From NCBI GenBank assembly GCA_963844695.1, contig CAWJPL010000002.1, forward strand, positions 590,698 to 654,697: a stretch of DNA of 64,000 bases, given 5' to 3'. The position numbers were made by a program, and so were the translations under genes. The notes below the pieces were generated by a model. That model was not told the DNA's origin. It saw only the letters and a list, made by a program, of their open reading frames with translations, and made no database searches. The first letter of the stretch is position 1. The number at the start of each line of letters is the position of its first letter. Shown in pieces: positions 1 to 8,261 of the stretch. Source of the stretch: RYN-230 sp963844695. GTDB lineage: Bacteria > Actinomycetota > Actinomycetes > Streptosporangiales > Streptosporangiaceae.

Positions 1-161
1 CGTGGGTCGGGCTGAAACGCCGGTACGGCTCGCGTTGCTCAAGGCAGACCTGCATCGGGTAGGTGACTGCGTGTTCTGGCATAGATCTGGCACATGTGCG
101 GGCCCGCGGGTCAAAGGGAGGCGCGGCTGCTCTCGAAGCCGTCCCAGTCCGTGGTGCAAGA

Positions 162-389
162 TCATGGGCTGGCTGAGGGCCGGGTTCGCCCGGCTGCGAT
201 GACGGCATCAACTTCGCGGAGGAAGTTGACTAGTGCCATCGCGAGGAACGCCGCGCCGATGAGCGAGAGAATCTGCGCTTCTGGCCGTCCGGTCCTGCGG
301 GCGATCGAATGGGCGACGGGCTGAGCGACGGTCTTGGTCCAGCCCGTCAGGCCCACCTGGCCCATTGCCACGAAGTTCCATTTCGCCAT
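162..389 (-). CDS. Small conserved membrane-associated protein, paralogue 1
   Basis: This is a 75-residue protein starting MAKWNF. The start was chosen at the ATG preceded by AAGGGAGCG rather than the longer upstream extension. A basic amphipathic first half (GLTGW, ARRTGRPEA) is followed by one hydrophobic segment (residues about 40-57) and a short basic tail. A close paralogue lies at 6201-6446 with most residues identical. Both are the downstream partner of a membrane-protein gene in a minus-strand gene row. I do not recognise a named family. The single hydrophobic helix suggests a small inner-membrane or membrane-associated protein, and the role is unknown. Confidence 0.7.
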   Translation of the reverse strand: MAKWNFVAMGQVGLTGWTKTVAQPVAHSIARRTGRPEAQILSLIGAAFLAMALVNFLREVDAVIAAGRTRPSASP

Positions 390-453
390 CGGGCGCTCCC
401 TTCTGATCGCGCGATTCAGTTGGCGGTTCCGTGCGGCTCGGCGGTCATCCAGC

Positions 454-2136
454 TCAGGTCGGCACTGCTGCGGGATCACGATTGGCCCGGGGAGCTGGCC
501 GCTCGTGCGGCAGCTCTCTGGTGAACCCGAGCGAGATGAGGGCGAGGAGGGCGGCCGTCAGGAGCCCCGCCTTGAGCGATCGCAGCTGTGCCGCCTCGTA
601 GTCATCGACGAGCGCCGCTGTGGTCGCGGCGTCGAGACCAGCCTTTTTCGCTGCGGCGCCGATCTGTGTGGCGGCGACGAAGTTGGTGTTGGAGCCCGCC
701 GCCACCCCCACCTGGGCCGACACACTGGCGCTGACTCGAGGGTCGTGCTGGACGGTTGAGATGAAGGTGTTGGTCAGGCCGATCAGCACGATGGACCCGA
801 TGAGGGCCACCCCGAGCGACGAGCCGAGCTGCTGTCCTGTGTACTGGAGCCCACCGGCCTCGCTCCGGCCCGACTCCTCGACCGAGGACTGCACCACGTT
901 GCCCAGCTGGGAGATCATCAAGCCCATACCGACACCGAGCACGCCCATTCCGATCGCGAATCCAGCGCTGGAGAGAGTGGGCTTGATCGTCGCGAGCAGG
1001 ATGAGGGCACCGGCGAGGGTCACGATCAGGCCGCTCCGCACGATCGCCCGCACCGGGAAGCGGTTCGACAGCCGTGAGCCGACCGCCGCGGTCGCGAACA
1101 TGGTGATCGAGATGGGCAGCATCTTGATCCCGGTCTCGAGGGCGCTCAGCCCAAGAACCAGCTGGAGATAGAGCGGAACGACGAAGAAGATCCCCATGAG
1201 GAGGAGGTTCTGGCTGAACATCCCGATCAGCCCCGCCCGCACCGGCGGGATCCGGGCGAGCGAGAGGTGGACCAGCGGGTCCCGGTTCGTGGCTTCGCGA
1301 TGGCGCTGCCAGGTGACAAATCCCCACAGCAGGATGCCACCAGTGGCGAGAGCGAAGAGGGTGAGCGAGAACCCGAAGATGGTGATCGGGGAGTTCTTTG
1401 GCTTGACCCATCCCCAGGTACTCGACTGGAGAACACCGAAGACGAAGACCCCGAGACCGGTAGCCGACAGGACCGAGCCGACAAGGTCGAGCTTCGGAGC
1501 AGGATCCGGGCGCGGGGCGTCTTCCACCTTCCGCATCATGATCAGGATAAATGCAGCGATGAAGACCTCGCCGACGAACACGACCCGCCACGTGAGTACG
1601 GTCGTCGCCCACCCGCCCACGATCGGGCCGACCGCGATCCCCGCACCAGCGACCCCACCGATGGCCGCGTAAGCGGCCTTCCGCTGGGCCCCCGCGAAGT
1701 TGCCTGCGATCAACGCCGCGAGCGCAGGAAAGACCAGCGACGCGCCGATGCCCTCGAGCACCGACCACCCGAGGGCGAGTACCGCTACCGACTGGGACAA
1801 CGCGGTGAGCGCCGAGCCGCAGGCGTAGATGATCAGCCCGATGACGAACGCCCGCCGGCGGCCGATCATGTCGCCGATCTTGGCCCCGGTGAGGATGAGC
1901 ATGGCCATGACCAGGCAGTAAAGGGTGATGACCGCCTGGATGGTGGTGACCGTGGTGTGGAAGTCGTGGACCAGCGCGCCGATCGAGACGTTCATCACAG
2001 ACTGGTCCAGCACCATGAGGAACTGCGCCGTCGCCAAGGCGACGAGCGCCAGCCATCCCTTGCTCGCCGTGGCGTTGTTCACGTTTCCCCTTGCTGCGCG
2101 CCCATGGCCCGTCGCCACAGAGTCGCCTTTCGCCAT
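454..2136 (-). CDS. MFS drug-export permease, DHA2 (EmrB/QacA) type, 14 TM
   Basis: This is a 560-residue polytopic membrane protein of the proton-coupled DHA2 exporter family. It has the TM1 motif LDQSVMNVSIGAL with its conserved acidic residue and the loop 2-3 motif with GAKIGDMIGRRR. The length fits the 14-helix family. The ATG start is preceded by AAGGAGCG. It is expected to extrude cationic or amphipathic compounds across the cytoplasmic membrane; the substrate cannot be inferred. It sits between the small MAKWNF gene downstream and a lipoprotein gene upstream, all on the minus strand. Its extreme N-terminus (MAKGDSVA) and ribosome-binding site resemble those of the MAKWNF genes, which may reflect shared leader DNA. 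Confidence 0.9.
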   Translation of the reverse strand: MAKGDSVATGHGRAARGNVNNATASKGWLALVALATAQFLMVLDQSVMNVSIGALVHDFHTTVTTIQAVITLYCLVMAMLILTGAKIGDMIGRRRAFVIGLIIYACGSALTALSQSVAVLALGWSVLEGIGASLVFPALAALIAGNFAGAQRKAAYAAIGGVAGAGIAVGPIVGGWATTVLTWRVVFVGEVFIAAFILIMMRKVEDAPRPDPAPKLDLVGSVLSATGLGVFVFGVLQSSTWGWVKPKNSPITIFGFSLTLFALATGGILLWGFVTWQRHREATNRDPLVHLSLARIPPVRAGLIGMFSQNLLLMGIFFVVPLYLQLVLGLSALETGIKMLPISITMFATAAVGSRLSNRFPVRAIVRSGLIVTLAGALILLATIKPTLSSAGFAIGMGVLGVGMGLMISQLGNVVQSSVEESGRSEAGGLQYTGQQLGSSLGVALIGSIVLIGLTNTFISTVQHDPRVSASVSAQVGVAAGSNTNFVAATQIGAAAKKAGLDAATTAALVDDYEAAQLRSLKAGLLTAALLALISLGFTRELPHERPAPRANRDPAAVPT

Positions 2137-2266
2137 CTGGCGCTCCTTCCCGATCTCGCCTGCCCGGACCCGCCGCGTGCGGCATCACGTCGCCCTGGGT
2201 GAGCTTGACGTCTAGTACGGCGCGGCCGTGGCCATGGCGATCTCGTGGTTCATCCGGCGGCACAGG

Positions 2267-2704
2267 TCACTGGCATTTGCCTTTGACGGCACTTTGCAGA
2301 TTGCTTGCCGAGGTCTTCACTTGGGTGACTGCTGGCACGACCGCCGTGGCCGCGGCCAGCGGGGGCTGGCCCTGCGCGGACTTGATCGCGGTCTGCAGGC
2401 TGGACAGCGAGTTTTTCAGTGCCGTGGTCTGCGACGGGTAGGCGGACTTCGCGTCGGCGGCGAACGTTGTCGCGCTGGTCTGGACTTTGCTCAGCGCGGT
2501 CTGCAGGGAACTGAGGCCGTTCGTGGCGACGCTGACATCGCCGAGTTTGTGGACGGAAGTCTTGAGCTGGCTGGCGGCCGTGCAGTAGGCCGGCTTGCTG
2601 CTGCCGCTACTGCTGCTGCATCCGGCGGCGAGCCCGGATAGGACCAGCGCGGCGGCCGGAAGCAGCAGCATGGTGCGCGTGCCGGGCCGATAGGCGGCTC
2701 TCAT
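2267..2704 (-). CDS. Small secreted lipoprotein, Ser/Ala/Thr-rich
   Basis: This is a 145-residue putative lipoprotein. The N-terminus has Arg residues, a hydrophobic core and a lipobox ending LAAGC followed by a Ser-rich linker, the pattern for signal peptidase II processing. The mature part is rich in Ser, Ala, Thr, Leu and Gln with heptad-like spacing (LKTSV, LSSLQTAL, LKNSLSSLQTAI), suggesting a helical bundle, and ends KGKCQ. The start with GGAGG spaced 5 nt upstream was preferred over one ten codons earlier. The gene overlaps the end of the degenerate DUF1269 gene upstream. A decayed copy of its C-terminal half lies at about 8060-8215. Function unknown. Confidence 0.75.
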   Translation of the reverse strand: MRAAYRPGTRTMLLLPAAALVLSGLAAGCSSSSGSSKPAYCTAASQLKTSVHKLGDVSVATNGLSSLQTALSKVQTSATTFAADAKSAYPSQTTALKNSLSSLQTAIKSAQGQPPLAAATAVVPAVTQVKTSASNLQSAVKGKCQ

Positions 2705-3077
2705 GTGTCCTCCATGGTGGCGGTGGTTGGGCATGCTGGGCGTTTGGCGACGTGCGTCTCAGCTGTCAGCCCGGCCTTGTCCGCGACCTGCTGCAGCTTG
2801 CTCTTTCCGACGATGACCAGGACAGCCTGCCCGGCGGCGATGATCGAGGGCGGGAACATAATGCCGACGACGGCGCCGCCCCACGCCCAGTGCCGGGTGG
2901 CCATCTCATCCGTGTTCACGTGCACCTTGCCCGCGGCGTTGCTGGTGACCACGAACGCGTCGTAGGTGCCGACCGCGCCAGCGGCATGGAGGTCCTTGAC
3001 GATGCCGCAGTCGGCGTGCGCCTCGCTTCGCCCGGGTAGGTGCCGATGTAGATGAATACGGCATCGAGCTTCGCCAT
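2701..3077 (-). pseudogene. Degenerate DUF1269 protein (frameshift and internal deletion)
   Basis: The N-terminus MAKLDAVFIYIGTYPGEA matches the start of the intact DUF1269 protein at 8262-8768, but the reading frame changes near position 3030. The continuation in another frame has DAFVVTSNAAGKVHVNTDE and then TRHWAWGGAVVGIMFPPSI. It then skips the glycine-zipper and linker region present in the intact copy and resumes at VLVIVGKSKLQQVADKAG. At least one indel and one internal deletion of roughly 45 codons are therefore needed to explain it. Its promoter region keeps a copy of the CACCTAGG composite element (3178-3230). Confidence 0.75.
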
Positions 3078-3177
3078 GTCCTGTCCCTCTCCTTCTCGCC
3101 GACCCGGTACAGCTGGCGCCCGCGCCCTGCCGCTGCCCATCACCGGCTATCCATCACCGCGAACGCTAGGACTCAGG

Positions 3178-3230
3178 CAGGCGACCCGGCATCGCCTGCG
3201 GGCCGGTTTCACCTAGGTGGAAACCGGCCC
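3178..3230 (-). promoter_or_regulatory. Composite CACCTAGG element, copy A
   Basis: A variant dyad (CAGGCGACC..ATCGCCTG) is followed about ten bases later by TTTCACCTAGGTGGAAA. It lies about 100 bp upstream of the degenerate DUF1269 start and points toward it in the same orientation as the other six copies. The surrounding GGCCGG..CCGGCC extends the palindrome. Confidence 0.6.
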
Positions 3231-3308
3231 CACCCTGGGACCGGGTGCACCGCGGCCAGCAATAGTGCAGGCCGCTGGCGACTACGCTGCCGCTGGTCGG
3301 GACAGTCT

Positions 3309-3956
3309 TCAGGCACGGGGTCGCTGGCCGAGCCATTCCGCATAGGACGTGGATTGATCCGGGCCGGGTTTTACATCACCGGGCAGGGGGTGGGCGAACA
3401 CGAGCGCGGCGGCGGCTTCGAGCTCGCTGCGCAGCAGATCGGCGGGACCGGTCGCCTCGAACCCCAGAGTCCACCAGTCCTGGTCACCCGAGCGGGCCTC
3501 GGTGAGTTCCACCTCGCATCGTGGCGGCTGGCCCAGCCTCGCAGCGCGCGCCACATCCGGCCCGCTGCCCAGCGAGAACCGGCTGATGCGCCGTCTCTTG
3601 CATACCGGCCGCCAGCCGGCCAGATCACCGCTGCCGGGGCTGAGCGGGGTGCAGGGGAAGGACCACTTCTGCCAGGACTCCAGGCGCCCGCGGGCGCGGC
3701 CGGCCACCTCCAGGAGTCCCGGGCTGCCTCGGTAGGCCTTCACCTCCAGTGCCTGGCTCCCGCGGACCTTCACCGACAGCCCTCGCAACTGCGGATCGAG
3801 CAGGTAGGTGTCCTCGCGTGATTCCGCAGTGGCCGGGAACCGCCCGAACCATCTGGCCACTGCAGCCTCGAGCTGGCCCGGGAAGATCCAGCGCACCTCA
3901 AGGCTGCGGACTCCCTCGCTGACCGGGCTTTGAGGCGGTCCAGCCGTCATCGTCAC
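3309..3956 (-). CDS. Hypothetical protein, possibly CYTH-like fold
   Basis: This is a soluble 215-residue protein with no signal or TM segment. It alternates short strand-like stretches rich in charged residues (LEVRWIFPG, DTYLLDPQLRGLSVKVRG, LEVKAYRGS, CEVELTEA, WWTLGFEA). That pattern, with Glu/Arg/Lys pairs pointing into a barrel, resembles the CYTH/triphosphate-tunnel fold, but the classical N-terminal ExExK signature is not intact (EVRW), so this is only a suggestion. The start may be GTG at 3956 or ATG two codons later; AGGAG precedes both. It is the upstream neighbour of the degenerate DUF1269 gene, separated from it by regulatory element A. Confidence 0.6.
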   Translation of the reverse strand: MTMTAGPPQSPVSEGVRSLEVRWIFPGQLEAAVARWFGRFPATAESREDTYLLDPQLRGLSVKVRGSQALEVKAYRGSPGLLEVAGRARGRLESWQKWSFPCTPLSPGSGDLAGWRPVCKRRRISRFSLGSGPDVARAARLGQPPRCEVELTEARSGDQDWWTLGFEATGPADLLRSELEAAAALVFAHPLPGDVKPGPDQSTSYAEWLGQRPRA

Positions 3957-3998
3957 ATACTCCTGCTGCTGGCCGAACGGTCGGCGCGGGCACTGGCC

Positions 3999-4247
3999 CT
4001 ACCAGACCGATCGCTCGTGCATCGAGCCGCCGCGGGCAATCAAGTAGACCAGCACGCCGATTAGCGGGATGAACAGCACGAACAGGAACCACAGGGCTTT
4101 GGCCCCCCCGGACAGATCAGGGCTGCGGAAGATGTCGATGAACACGGTGATCAGGATCCAGAACCAGATCACCCATAGGAAGACCTCGAGAATGGTCCAG
4201 AAAATGTTCAAGAGCGGATATGAGGTTGATGCAGCTGCGAGTGACAT
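3999..4247 (-). CDS. Small membrane protein with PLDc_N-type domain
   Basis: This is an 82-residue membrane protein. The ATG after AAGGAG was chosen, discarding a 41-codon upstream extension. It has two hydrophobic helices (about residues 9-32 and 47-70) with the phospholipase-D-nuclease N-terminal family pattern: WxLxVFIDIFRSPDLSGGAKALW followed by a hydrophobic FLFVLFIPLIGVLVYLIARG-like segment and a short polar tail. Such proteins are common in actinobacteria, often with a SHOCT domain, which is absent here. Regulatory element B lies about 195 bp upstream. Function unknown; membrane stress or envelope roles are plausible. Confidence 0.8.
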   Translation of the reverse strand: MSLAAASTSYPLLNIFWTILEVFLWVIWFWILITVFIDIFRSPDLSGGAKALWFLFVLFIPLIGVLVYLIARGGSMHERSVW

Positions 4248-4440
4248 TCGTGCTCCTTCACCCTGGGAGTTGCTATGTTTTCCTCTGCGAGTTCCGGCTC
4301 TGCTGTCGGCAGAACCGGAACTGCAGGCGTGGGGCGGCAGCGGAGGCAGTGGCGTGGATGCGCCGAGCACGTTGCTGCCCTCGTACTGGACGAATGCTTG
4401 TTGTCACCCTCCTTGCACTTGCACCAATGGTTTCGCCGCC

Positions 4441-4488
4441 GCAGGTGACCTGTCGCCACCTACCCGTCGTTTTCACCTAGGGGAGACG
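4441..4488 (-). promoter_or_regulatory. Composite CACCTAGG element, copy B
   Basis: AGGTGACC..GCCACCT is followed by TTTTCACCTAGGGGAGA. It points toward the PLDc_N gene at 4247. The left flank (GCCGCAGGTGACC) also matches copy E. Confidence 0.65.
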
Positions 4489-5003
4489 ACGGGTGGAGCT
4501 GGTCGGCAGCAGCGACAGCATGGTGCCGGTCGGGTGGCTGCCTGAACAGCGGGCCGCTAGTCAGGACCAGCTTGGACGAGCTCTGGCTGTTTGCGCTCGC
4601 CGACCGTCAGCCCGCCTGGGATACCCCGGCGCGGCTAATGACCACAGATCAGGCGTTGACCGGGTAGGCGATCGGGACGGGCGATGGGCCGTGCTGATCT
4701 CCATTCATTCAGCCGGGCGCCTGCCGGGACGGCCAGACGCATTTCGGCGCGATGACCAGAAGGTGGCCGGGCGCTTCCGCTAGGCCGGGCAAGGACCTTA
4801 ACTCTTACGGCATTGCGTCACCGCTGGGCGGCGTTATCTATTCTTTTCGGCCTGCGAGTCGGTGCCTTTCGCCTCTACAGCCTTACCACTTTGCCTGGGC
4901 AGGATGGTGGTGGAATCGGAGATTGCTCTTCGAGTGACCCGGTGCCGCGCTGCTGTTGGGCAGCAACAATGAGCGTTCGGTACGAACGCGGAGAGAAGGC
5001 GTC
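4489..5003. other. Intergenic, no convincing gene
   Basis: About 515 bp without a supported gene. A short plus-strand reading stretch near 4535-4670 (TSLDELWLFALADRQPAWD) looks protein-like but has no start, is closed by a stop and cannot be assigned, so it may be a gene remnant. Confidence 0.4.
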
Positions 5004-5183
5004 ATGTTGATCTTGTGGATTCTGTGTGCTGTGATCTGGATCGCGATCGCGTTCTGGCCCGCCCGTGTTGCTGGCCGGAAGGGCCACAGCTTCATCGGGT
5101 ATTTCATCTTCAGCGTGTTCTTCTTCCCGGCGGCGCTCATCGTCGCTTACCTCGTCCCGCCCAGGATTGCAGCTGTGAGCTAG
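5004..5183 (+). CDS. Small two-TM membrane protein
   Basis: This is a 59-residue protein, almost entirely two hydrophobic helices (MLILWILCAVIWIAIAFW and FIGYFIFSVFFFPAALIVAYL) joined by a short basic loop (PARVAGRKGHS). The ATG after GAGAGAAGG was chosen instead of an upstream in-frame start. The architecture resembles small hydrophobic proteins that occur near PLDc_N/SHOCT proteins in actinobacteria. Function unknown. Confidence 0.6.
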   Translation: MLILWILCAVIWIAIAFWPARVAGRKGHSFIGYFIFSVFFFPAALIVAYLVPPRIAAVS

Positions 5184-5209
5184 CCGCCAGCCGATCGGAG
5201 GAAGCGGCG

Positions 5210-5497
5210 ATGCAGGAATGTCGGGTTTCCCGCGAGCTCGCCGAGCAGAAGGAAAAGGAGCAGGAGCAGCGCAGCCGGTCTATCAGGGCCGCAGCGACCC
5301 GAACTCGCAGCGGCCGTGCGGTCGATGCCTGCCCCGGCCGCACTCACCAGGGCGGAACGGCGGCTGAGCAACCCCTGGAGATCCAGGGTGGCATCGGGCG
5401 ACTGCGACTGCGACTGCGCCTGACCGGGCGATGGCAGATCGCCAGGGAAACACATGGCAGCGCCGACCTTGGCTGTGAGGCTATTTCAGGATGTTGA
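5210..5497 (+). CDS. Possible small charged protein
   Basis: A 95-codon frame begins at an ATG with a good ribosome-binding site (CGGAGGAAG) 26 bp after the preceding small membrane-protein gene. The first 30 residues are strongly helical and charged (RELAEQKEKEQEQRSRS), then the sequence becomes Arg/Gly-rich and less protein-like. Its end overlaps the DUF1345 gene on the other strand by 17 bp. The spacing and ribosome-binding site favour a real gene; the composition of the second half argues against. I recognise no family. Confidence 0.35.
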   Translation: MQECRVSRELAEQKEKEQEQRSRSIRAAATRTRSGRAVDACPGRTHQGGTAAEQPLEIQGGIGRLRLRLRLTGRWQIARETHGSADLGCEAISGC

Positions 5498-6194
5498 CGG
5501 CGCGGGCGACCACCAGGAGTGCCACTAGCAGTGAGATTACGTCCTCGGCCATCATCATGAGCTTCGCCCAGGGCCTGATCGCTGAGACGTCCGTCGGGCT
5601 GAATGCCATTGCGGTCGTGAATGACAGGTGCAGGTAGTCGATGAACTTCGGGTACCAGTCGGCCCCGGCGTACTGCGGGTTGGTCATCTCCGGGAAGAGG
5701 AAGGCGGGCTGGCCGCCCGCTCCGCGCGCGCGGGCCGCCGCGCCGCCGCGGTCCAGGTTCCAGTACCACAGCCCGAAGGCGATGACATTGGTGAGCCACA
5801 CGGCGCCGCCGCTGGCCAGCAGCACGTTGGCATCATTAGTGAACTTGGCGTGTCCGATGGTGATGGCGGCTACCAGGCGTATCACCGCGGCCGCATTCGC
5901 TAGGGAGATCACGCCGATCAGCGTGCTTGTCGTGACCCGCAGCCAGGTGGAGTCGCGGTCGATGCGGCCCGGGTCGCCGACGATCAGTGTGGTGAGCAGT
6001 ACGACCAGGACCAGGGAGAGGACCCAGCGGGCGTCTGCGGTCCTGAGCTGAGCCGGCAGGATCGCGCGCAGCGCCCCGGCGGCCAGCACGGCCAGCGCCA
6101 TCGGCCAGCGCGGCTCGCCGACCCTGGGCGGTCGGGGAGGGCGGGAGCTGGCCAGCGTGGGCGGACTAGGCATCGTCAGCGGGTGATCCGACAA
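5481..6194 (-). CDS. DUF1345 family membrane protein
   Basis: This is a 237-residue polytopic membrane protein. A Pro-rich basic N-terminus is followed by about five to six hydrophobic helices and the family hallmark near the C-terminus: YLHLSFTTAMAFSPTDVSAIRPWAKLMM, which resembles a pore-loop/selectivity segment followed by a last TM. DUF1345 proteins are uncharacterised, and a channel-like role has been suggested only from this pore-like motif. The first start is TTG at 6194; an ATG seven codons later is an equally good candidate, and neither has a strong ribosome-binding site. It begins 6 bp after the MAKWNF paralogue gene, so the two are likely co-transcribed. Confidence 0.85.
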   Translation of the reverse strand: MSDHPLTMPSPPTLASSRPPRPPRVGEPRWPMALAVLAAGALRAILPAQLRTADARWVLSLVLVVLLTTLIVGDPGRIDRDSTWLRVTTSTLIGVISLANAAAVIRLVAAITIGHAKFTNDANVLLASGGAVWLTNVIAFGLWYWNLDRGGAAARARGAGGQPAFLFPEMTNPQYAGADWYPKFIDYLHLSFTTAMAFSPTDVSAIRPWAKLMMMAEDVISLLVALLVVARAVNILK

Positions 6195-6200
6195 CCAGGC

Positions 6201-6446
6201 CTAGGCGCCGGCCGGAGGGGCTTTCCCGGCTTGAGGGCCGGTTCGCCCTGCCGCGATGACGGCATCGACGTTGCGGAGGAAGTCGATCAGCGCGATCGCG
6301 AGGAACCCTGCACCGATAAGCGACAGGATGTCCGCCTCGGGCCGTCCGGTCCTGCGGGCGATCAGGCGGGCGACCGGCCGGGCGGCGGTCCTGGTCCAGC
6401 CGGTCAGTCCTGCCTGGCCCATCGCCACGAAGTTCCATTTCGCCAT
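6201..6446 (-). CDS. Small conserved membrane-associated protein, paralogue 2
   Basis: This 81-residue paralogue of the protein at 162-389 shares the start MAKWNFVAMGQ, the motif ARRTGRPEA and one hydrophobic helix followed by DAVIAAGRTG. The ATG has AAGGAGCG upstream, matching the leader of paralogue 1. It precedes the DUF1345 gene by 6 bp. Two near-identical copies, each beside a polytopic transporter-like protein, suggest that a small block containing this gene was duplicated. No family recognised. Confidence 0.7.
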   Translation of the reverse strand: MAKWNFVAMGQAGLTGWTRTAARPVARLIARRTGRPEADILSLIGAGFLAIALIDFLRNVDAVIAAGRTGPQAGKAPPAGA

Positions 6447-6552
6447 CTGAAGCGCTCCTTCTTGATATCGCCTGGCCTGGGGACTGCGGCGGGCAGCAGG
6501 GTGGTAGCCCGGGGGCCAGCTTGATGGTCAGCGCGGCGCGGCGGCGGTGATC

Positions 6553-8016
6553 TCACATGTCGGGTTCAGCGGTGAGCCGTCCTGATGCCACAGCATCGAC
6601 AAGGGCCTGGTGGTCGCGTTCGTTCTGGTCGGCGTAGGCGGCGGCGAATTGGGTGATGGCCTTGTCGAAGACGTCGGAGCCGCCGAGGTAGGCGGCGATC
6701 GCGATCCGGTCCCCGGAACGAGCGTGGGCCCGGGCCAGTGTCCACCCGCATAGTTCGCCATAGATCCGCATGCCGCGCGGGATTAGGACCTCGATGGCGA
6801 TGGAGTATTTCCAGTCCCGCAGCTGGCGGATGTAAAAGTCGCGCTGCTTGCCGTCCAGCCCGGCCTCGATCCGCTGCCAGCCCAGGAAAATGTCGCTGGT
6901 CGCCTGCATCAGCCGCTGGCCCGCGACGACGCGCTGGCCCATGTTGGTGTACTTGCTGGCCCCCACGAAACGGCTGAGCACCGAGGCCTCCGCTTCTTTG
7001 ATTTGCAGGAACAGCGGATCGGATTCGTTGCGGCCGTGCAGCAGGACGATCCAGCACCGGGTGCCCACGCTGCCGACGCCGACGACCTTGCGGGCCATGT
7101 CGGCGTACTCGTACTGGTCGAGCAGGTACCGGCGGTCGGTTTCCAGCGTCCGCTGGTACTTAGCGAGCAGGTCGGTGATCTGGGCTTGGAAGGCAGCCTG
7201 GTCCGTCTGCCTGGGCAGCAGGTCAGTGATCGGGACCAGCAGCGGCGGGTCGGCGATGATCTTGGGCCGGCCGTTGACCAGATGGGTCAGCTTGGCCACT
7301 TCCTGCATGCTGTCGCGGGTCCGTGCCTTGGCCATTCCCTTGTCCACCATCTTGCGCTGGCGCGCCTGCAGCTGCGTGTTGTACTGCGCCCGCAGCTCGT
7401 CCAGATCTGCATGCGCGTACCAGATGTCCAGGTTGGTCATCCCGGCGAAAGTGCGCATCGCCTGCCGGTACCGGGCAACCGCGGCTGTGACAATCTCGCG
7501 GCGGTCCTTGCCGCTGAACCCGTTGCCGCGCCCAGCCACTTCCAGGCTGGCGGCCAGCCGCTTGACGTCCCATTCCCATGGGCCGGGCGTCGTCTCGTCG
7601 AAGTCGTTGACGTCGAAGACCAGTCGCCGCTCGGCCGAGCCGAAGATGCCGAAGTTCGACAGGTGCGCGTCCCCGCAGGCCTGCACCGCCAGCCCGGACA
7701 CCGGAGTATGGGACAGGTCGCTGGCCATCGGCAGCGCCGCCCCGCGGTAGTAGGTGAACGGTGAGACCATCATCCGGCCTCGCCGCACCGGCACGAGCTC
7801 GGGTACCCGCGACTTCGCCTGCTCCTCGAGCAGGCCGACCGGGTCGGGCCGGCCCGGCGGCGCGTCGAACACCGCATGGCTATCCCGCGGCACCGCCGCC
7901 CGCGCCTCCTTACCCCGCGCAGCACGCTCCGCCGGGGTCATCCGCCCCAGTCCGGTGTCGAGCTGGTACCGCTGCGTTTCCCGGGCCGCAGCCCTGGCCG
8001 TGAGCACACTCATCAT
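6553..8016 (-). CDS. DUF2252 family protein (kinase-like fold)
   Basis: This is a 487-residue soluble protein. It carries the DUF2252 signatures YYRGAALPMASDL, CGDAHLSNFGIFG and VFDVNDFDE, which resemble the catalytic HGDxHxxN and DFD motifs of aminoglycoside-phosphotransferase-like kinases, and a later SVGTRCWIVLLHGR stretch. The family length is normal. Activity has not been established for most members; a small-molecule phosphotransferase is the usual inference. The ATG-ATG start follows GAGAGGAG. It lies downstream of the DUF1269 gene, with the remains of a lipoprotein gene in between, and upstream of the MAKWNF/DUF1345 pair. Confidence 0.88.
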   Translation of the reverse strand: MMSVLTARAAARETQRYQLDTGLGRMTPAERAARGKEARAAVPRDSHAVFDAPPGRPDPVGLLEEQAKSRVPELVPVRRGRMMVSPFTYYRGAALPMASDLSHTPVSGLAVQACGDAHLSNFGIFGSAERRLVFDVNDFDETTPGPWEWDVKRLAASLEVAGRGNGFSGKDRREIVTAAVARYRQAMRTFAGMTNLDIWYAHADLDELRAQYNTQLQARQRKMVDKGMAKARTRDSMQEVAKLTHLVNGRPKIIADPPLLVPITDLLPRQTDQAAFQAQITDLLAKYQRTLETDRRYLLDQYEYADMARKVVGVGSVGTRCWIVLLHGRNESDPLFLQIKEAEASVLSRFVGASKYTNMGQRVVAGQRLMQATSDIFLGWQRIEAGLDGKQRDFYIRQLRDWKYSIAIEVLIPRGMRIYGELCGWTLARAHARSGDRIAIAAYLGGSDVFDKAITQFAAAYADQNERDHQALVDAVASGRLTAEPDM

Positions 8017-8059
8017 CGGCTCCTCTCTCCGCTGCCGGCCCTGGCCGGGTACTTGTTAG

Positions 8060-8215
8060 CTGACATTTGCCTGATCCTGATACGGCACTTGCAGAGCGCC
8101 TGCCGAGCTTCCTCACTTGCGTGAGCGATAACCTGACCGCCACGGCGGTGGTCAGGGAAGGCTGGCTCTTCGCGGACTTGATCGCGGTATCCAGACCCGG
8201 CAGCGAGTCTTGCGG
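8060..8215 (-). pseudogene. Remnant of lipoprotein gene (C-terminal part)
   Basis: The minus-strand translation includes LDTAIKSAKSQPSLTTAVAV..LTQV and then GKCQ. This aligns with the last third of the lipoprotein at 2267-2704 (LQTAIKSAQGQPPLAAATAV..VTQVKTS..GKCQ). The signal peptide and first half are missing, and the original stop is lost. It occupies the same place relative to DUF1269 as the intact lipoprotein does in the first block. Confidence 0.65.
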
Positions 8216-8261
8216 TGCCGTGGTCTGGGGCGCGGCGCCGGCCAAGGCATGCGGCCGGGGG

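Noticed and set aside
602..2263. 553-codon frame overlapping the MFS gene in another frame
   Set aside because: Arg/His-rich shadow typical of high-G+C third-position bias; the MFS frame has transporter motifs and an RBS.
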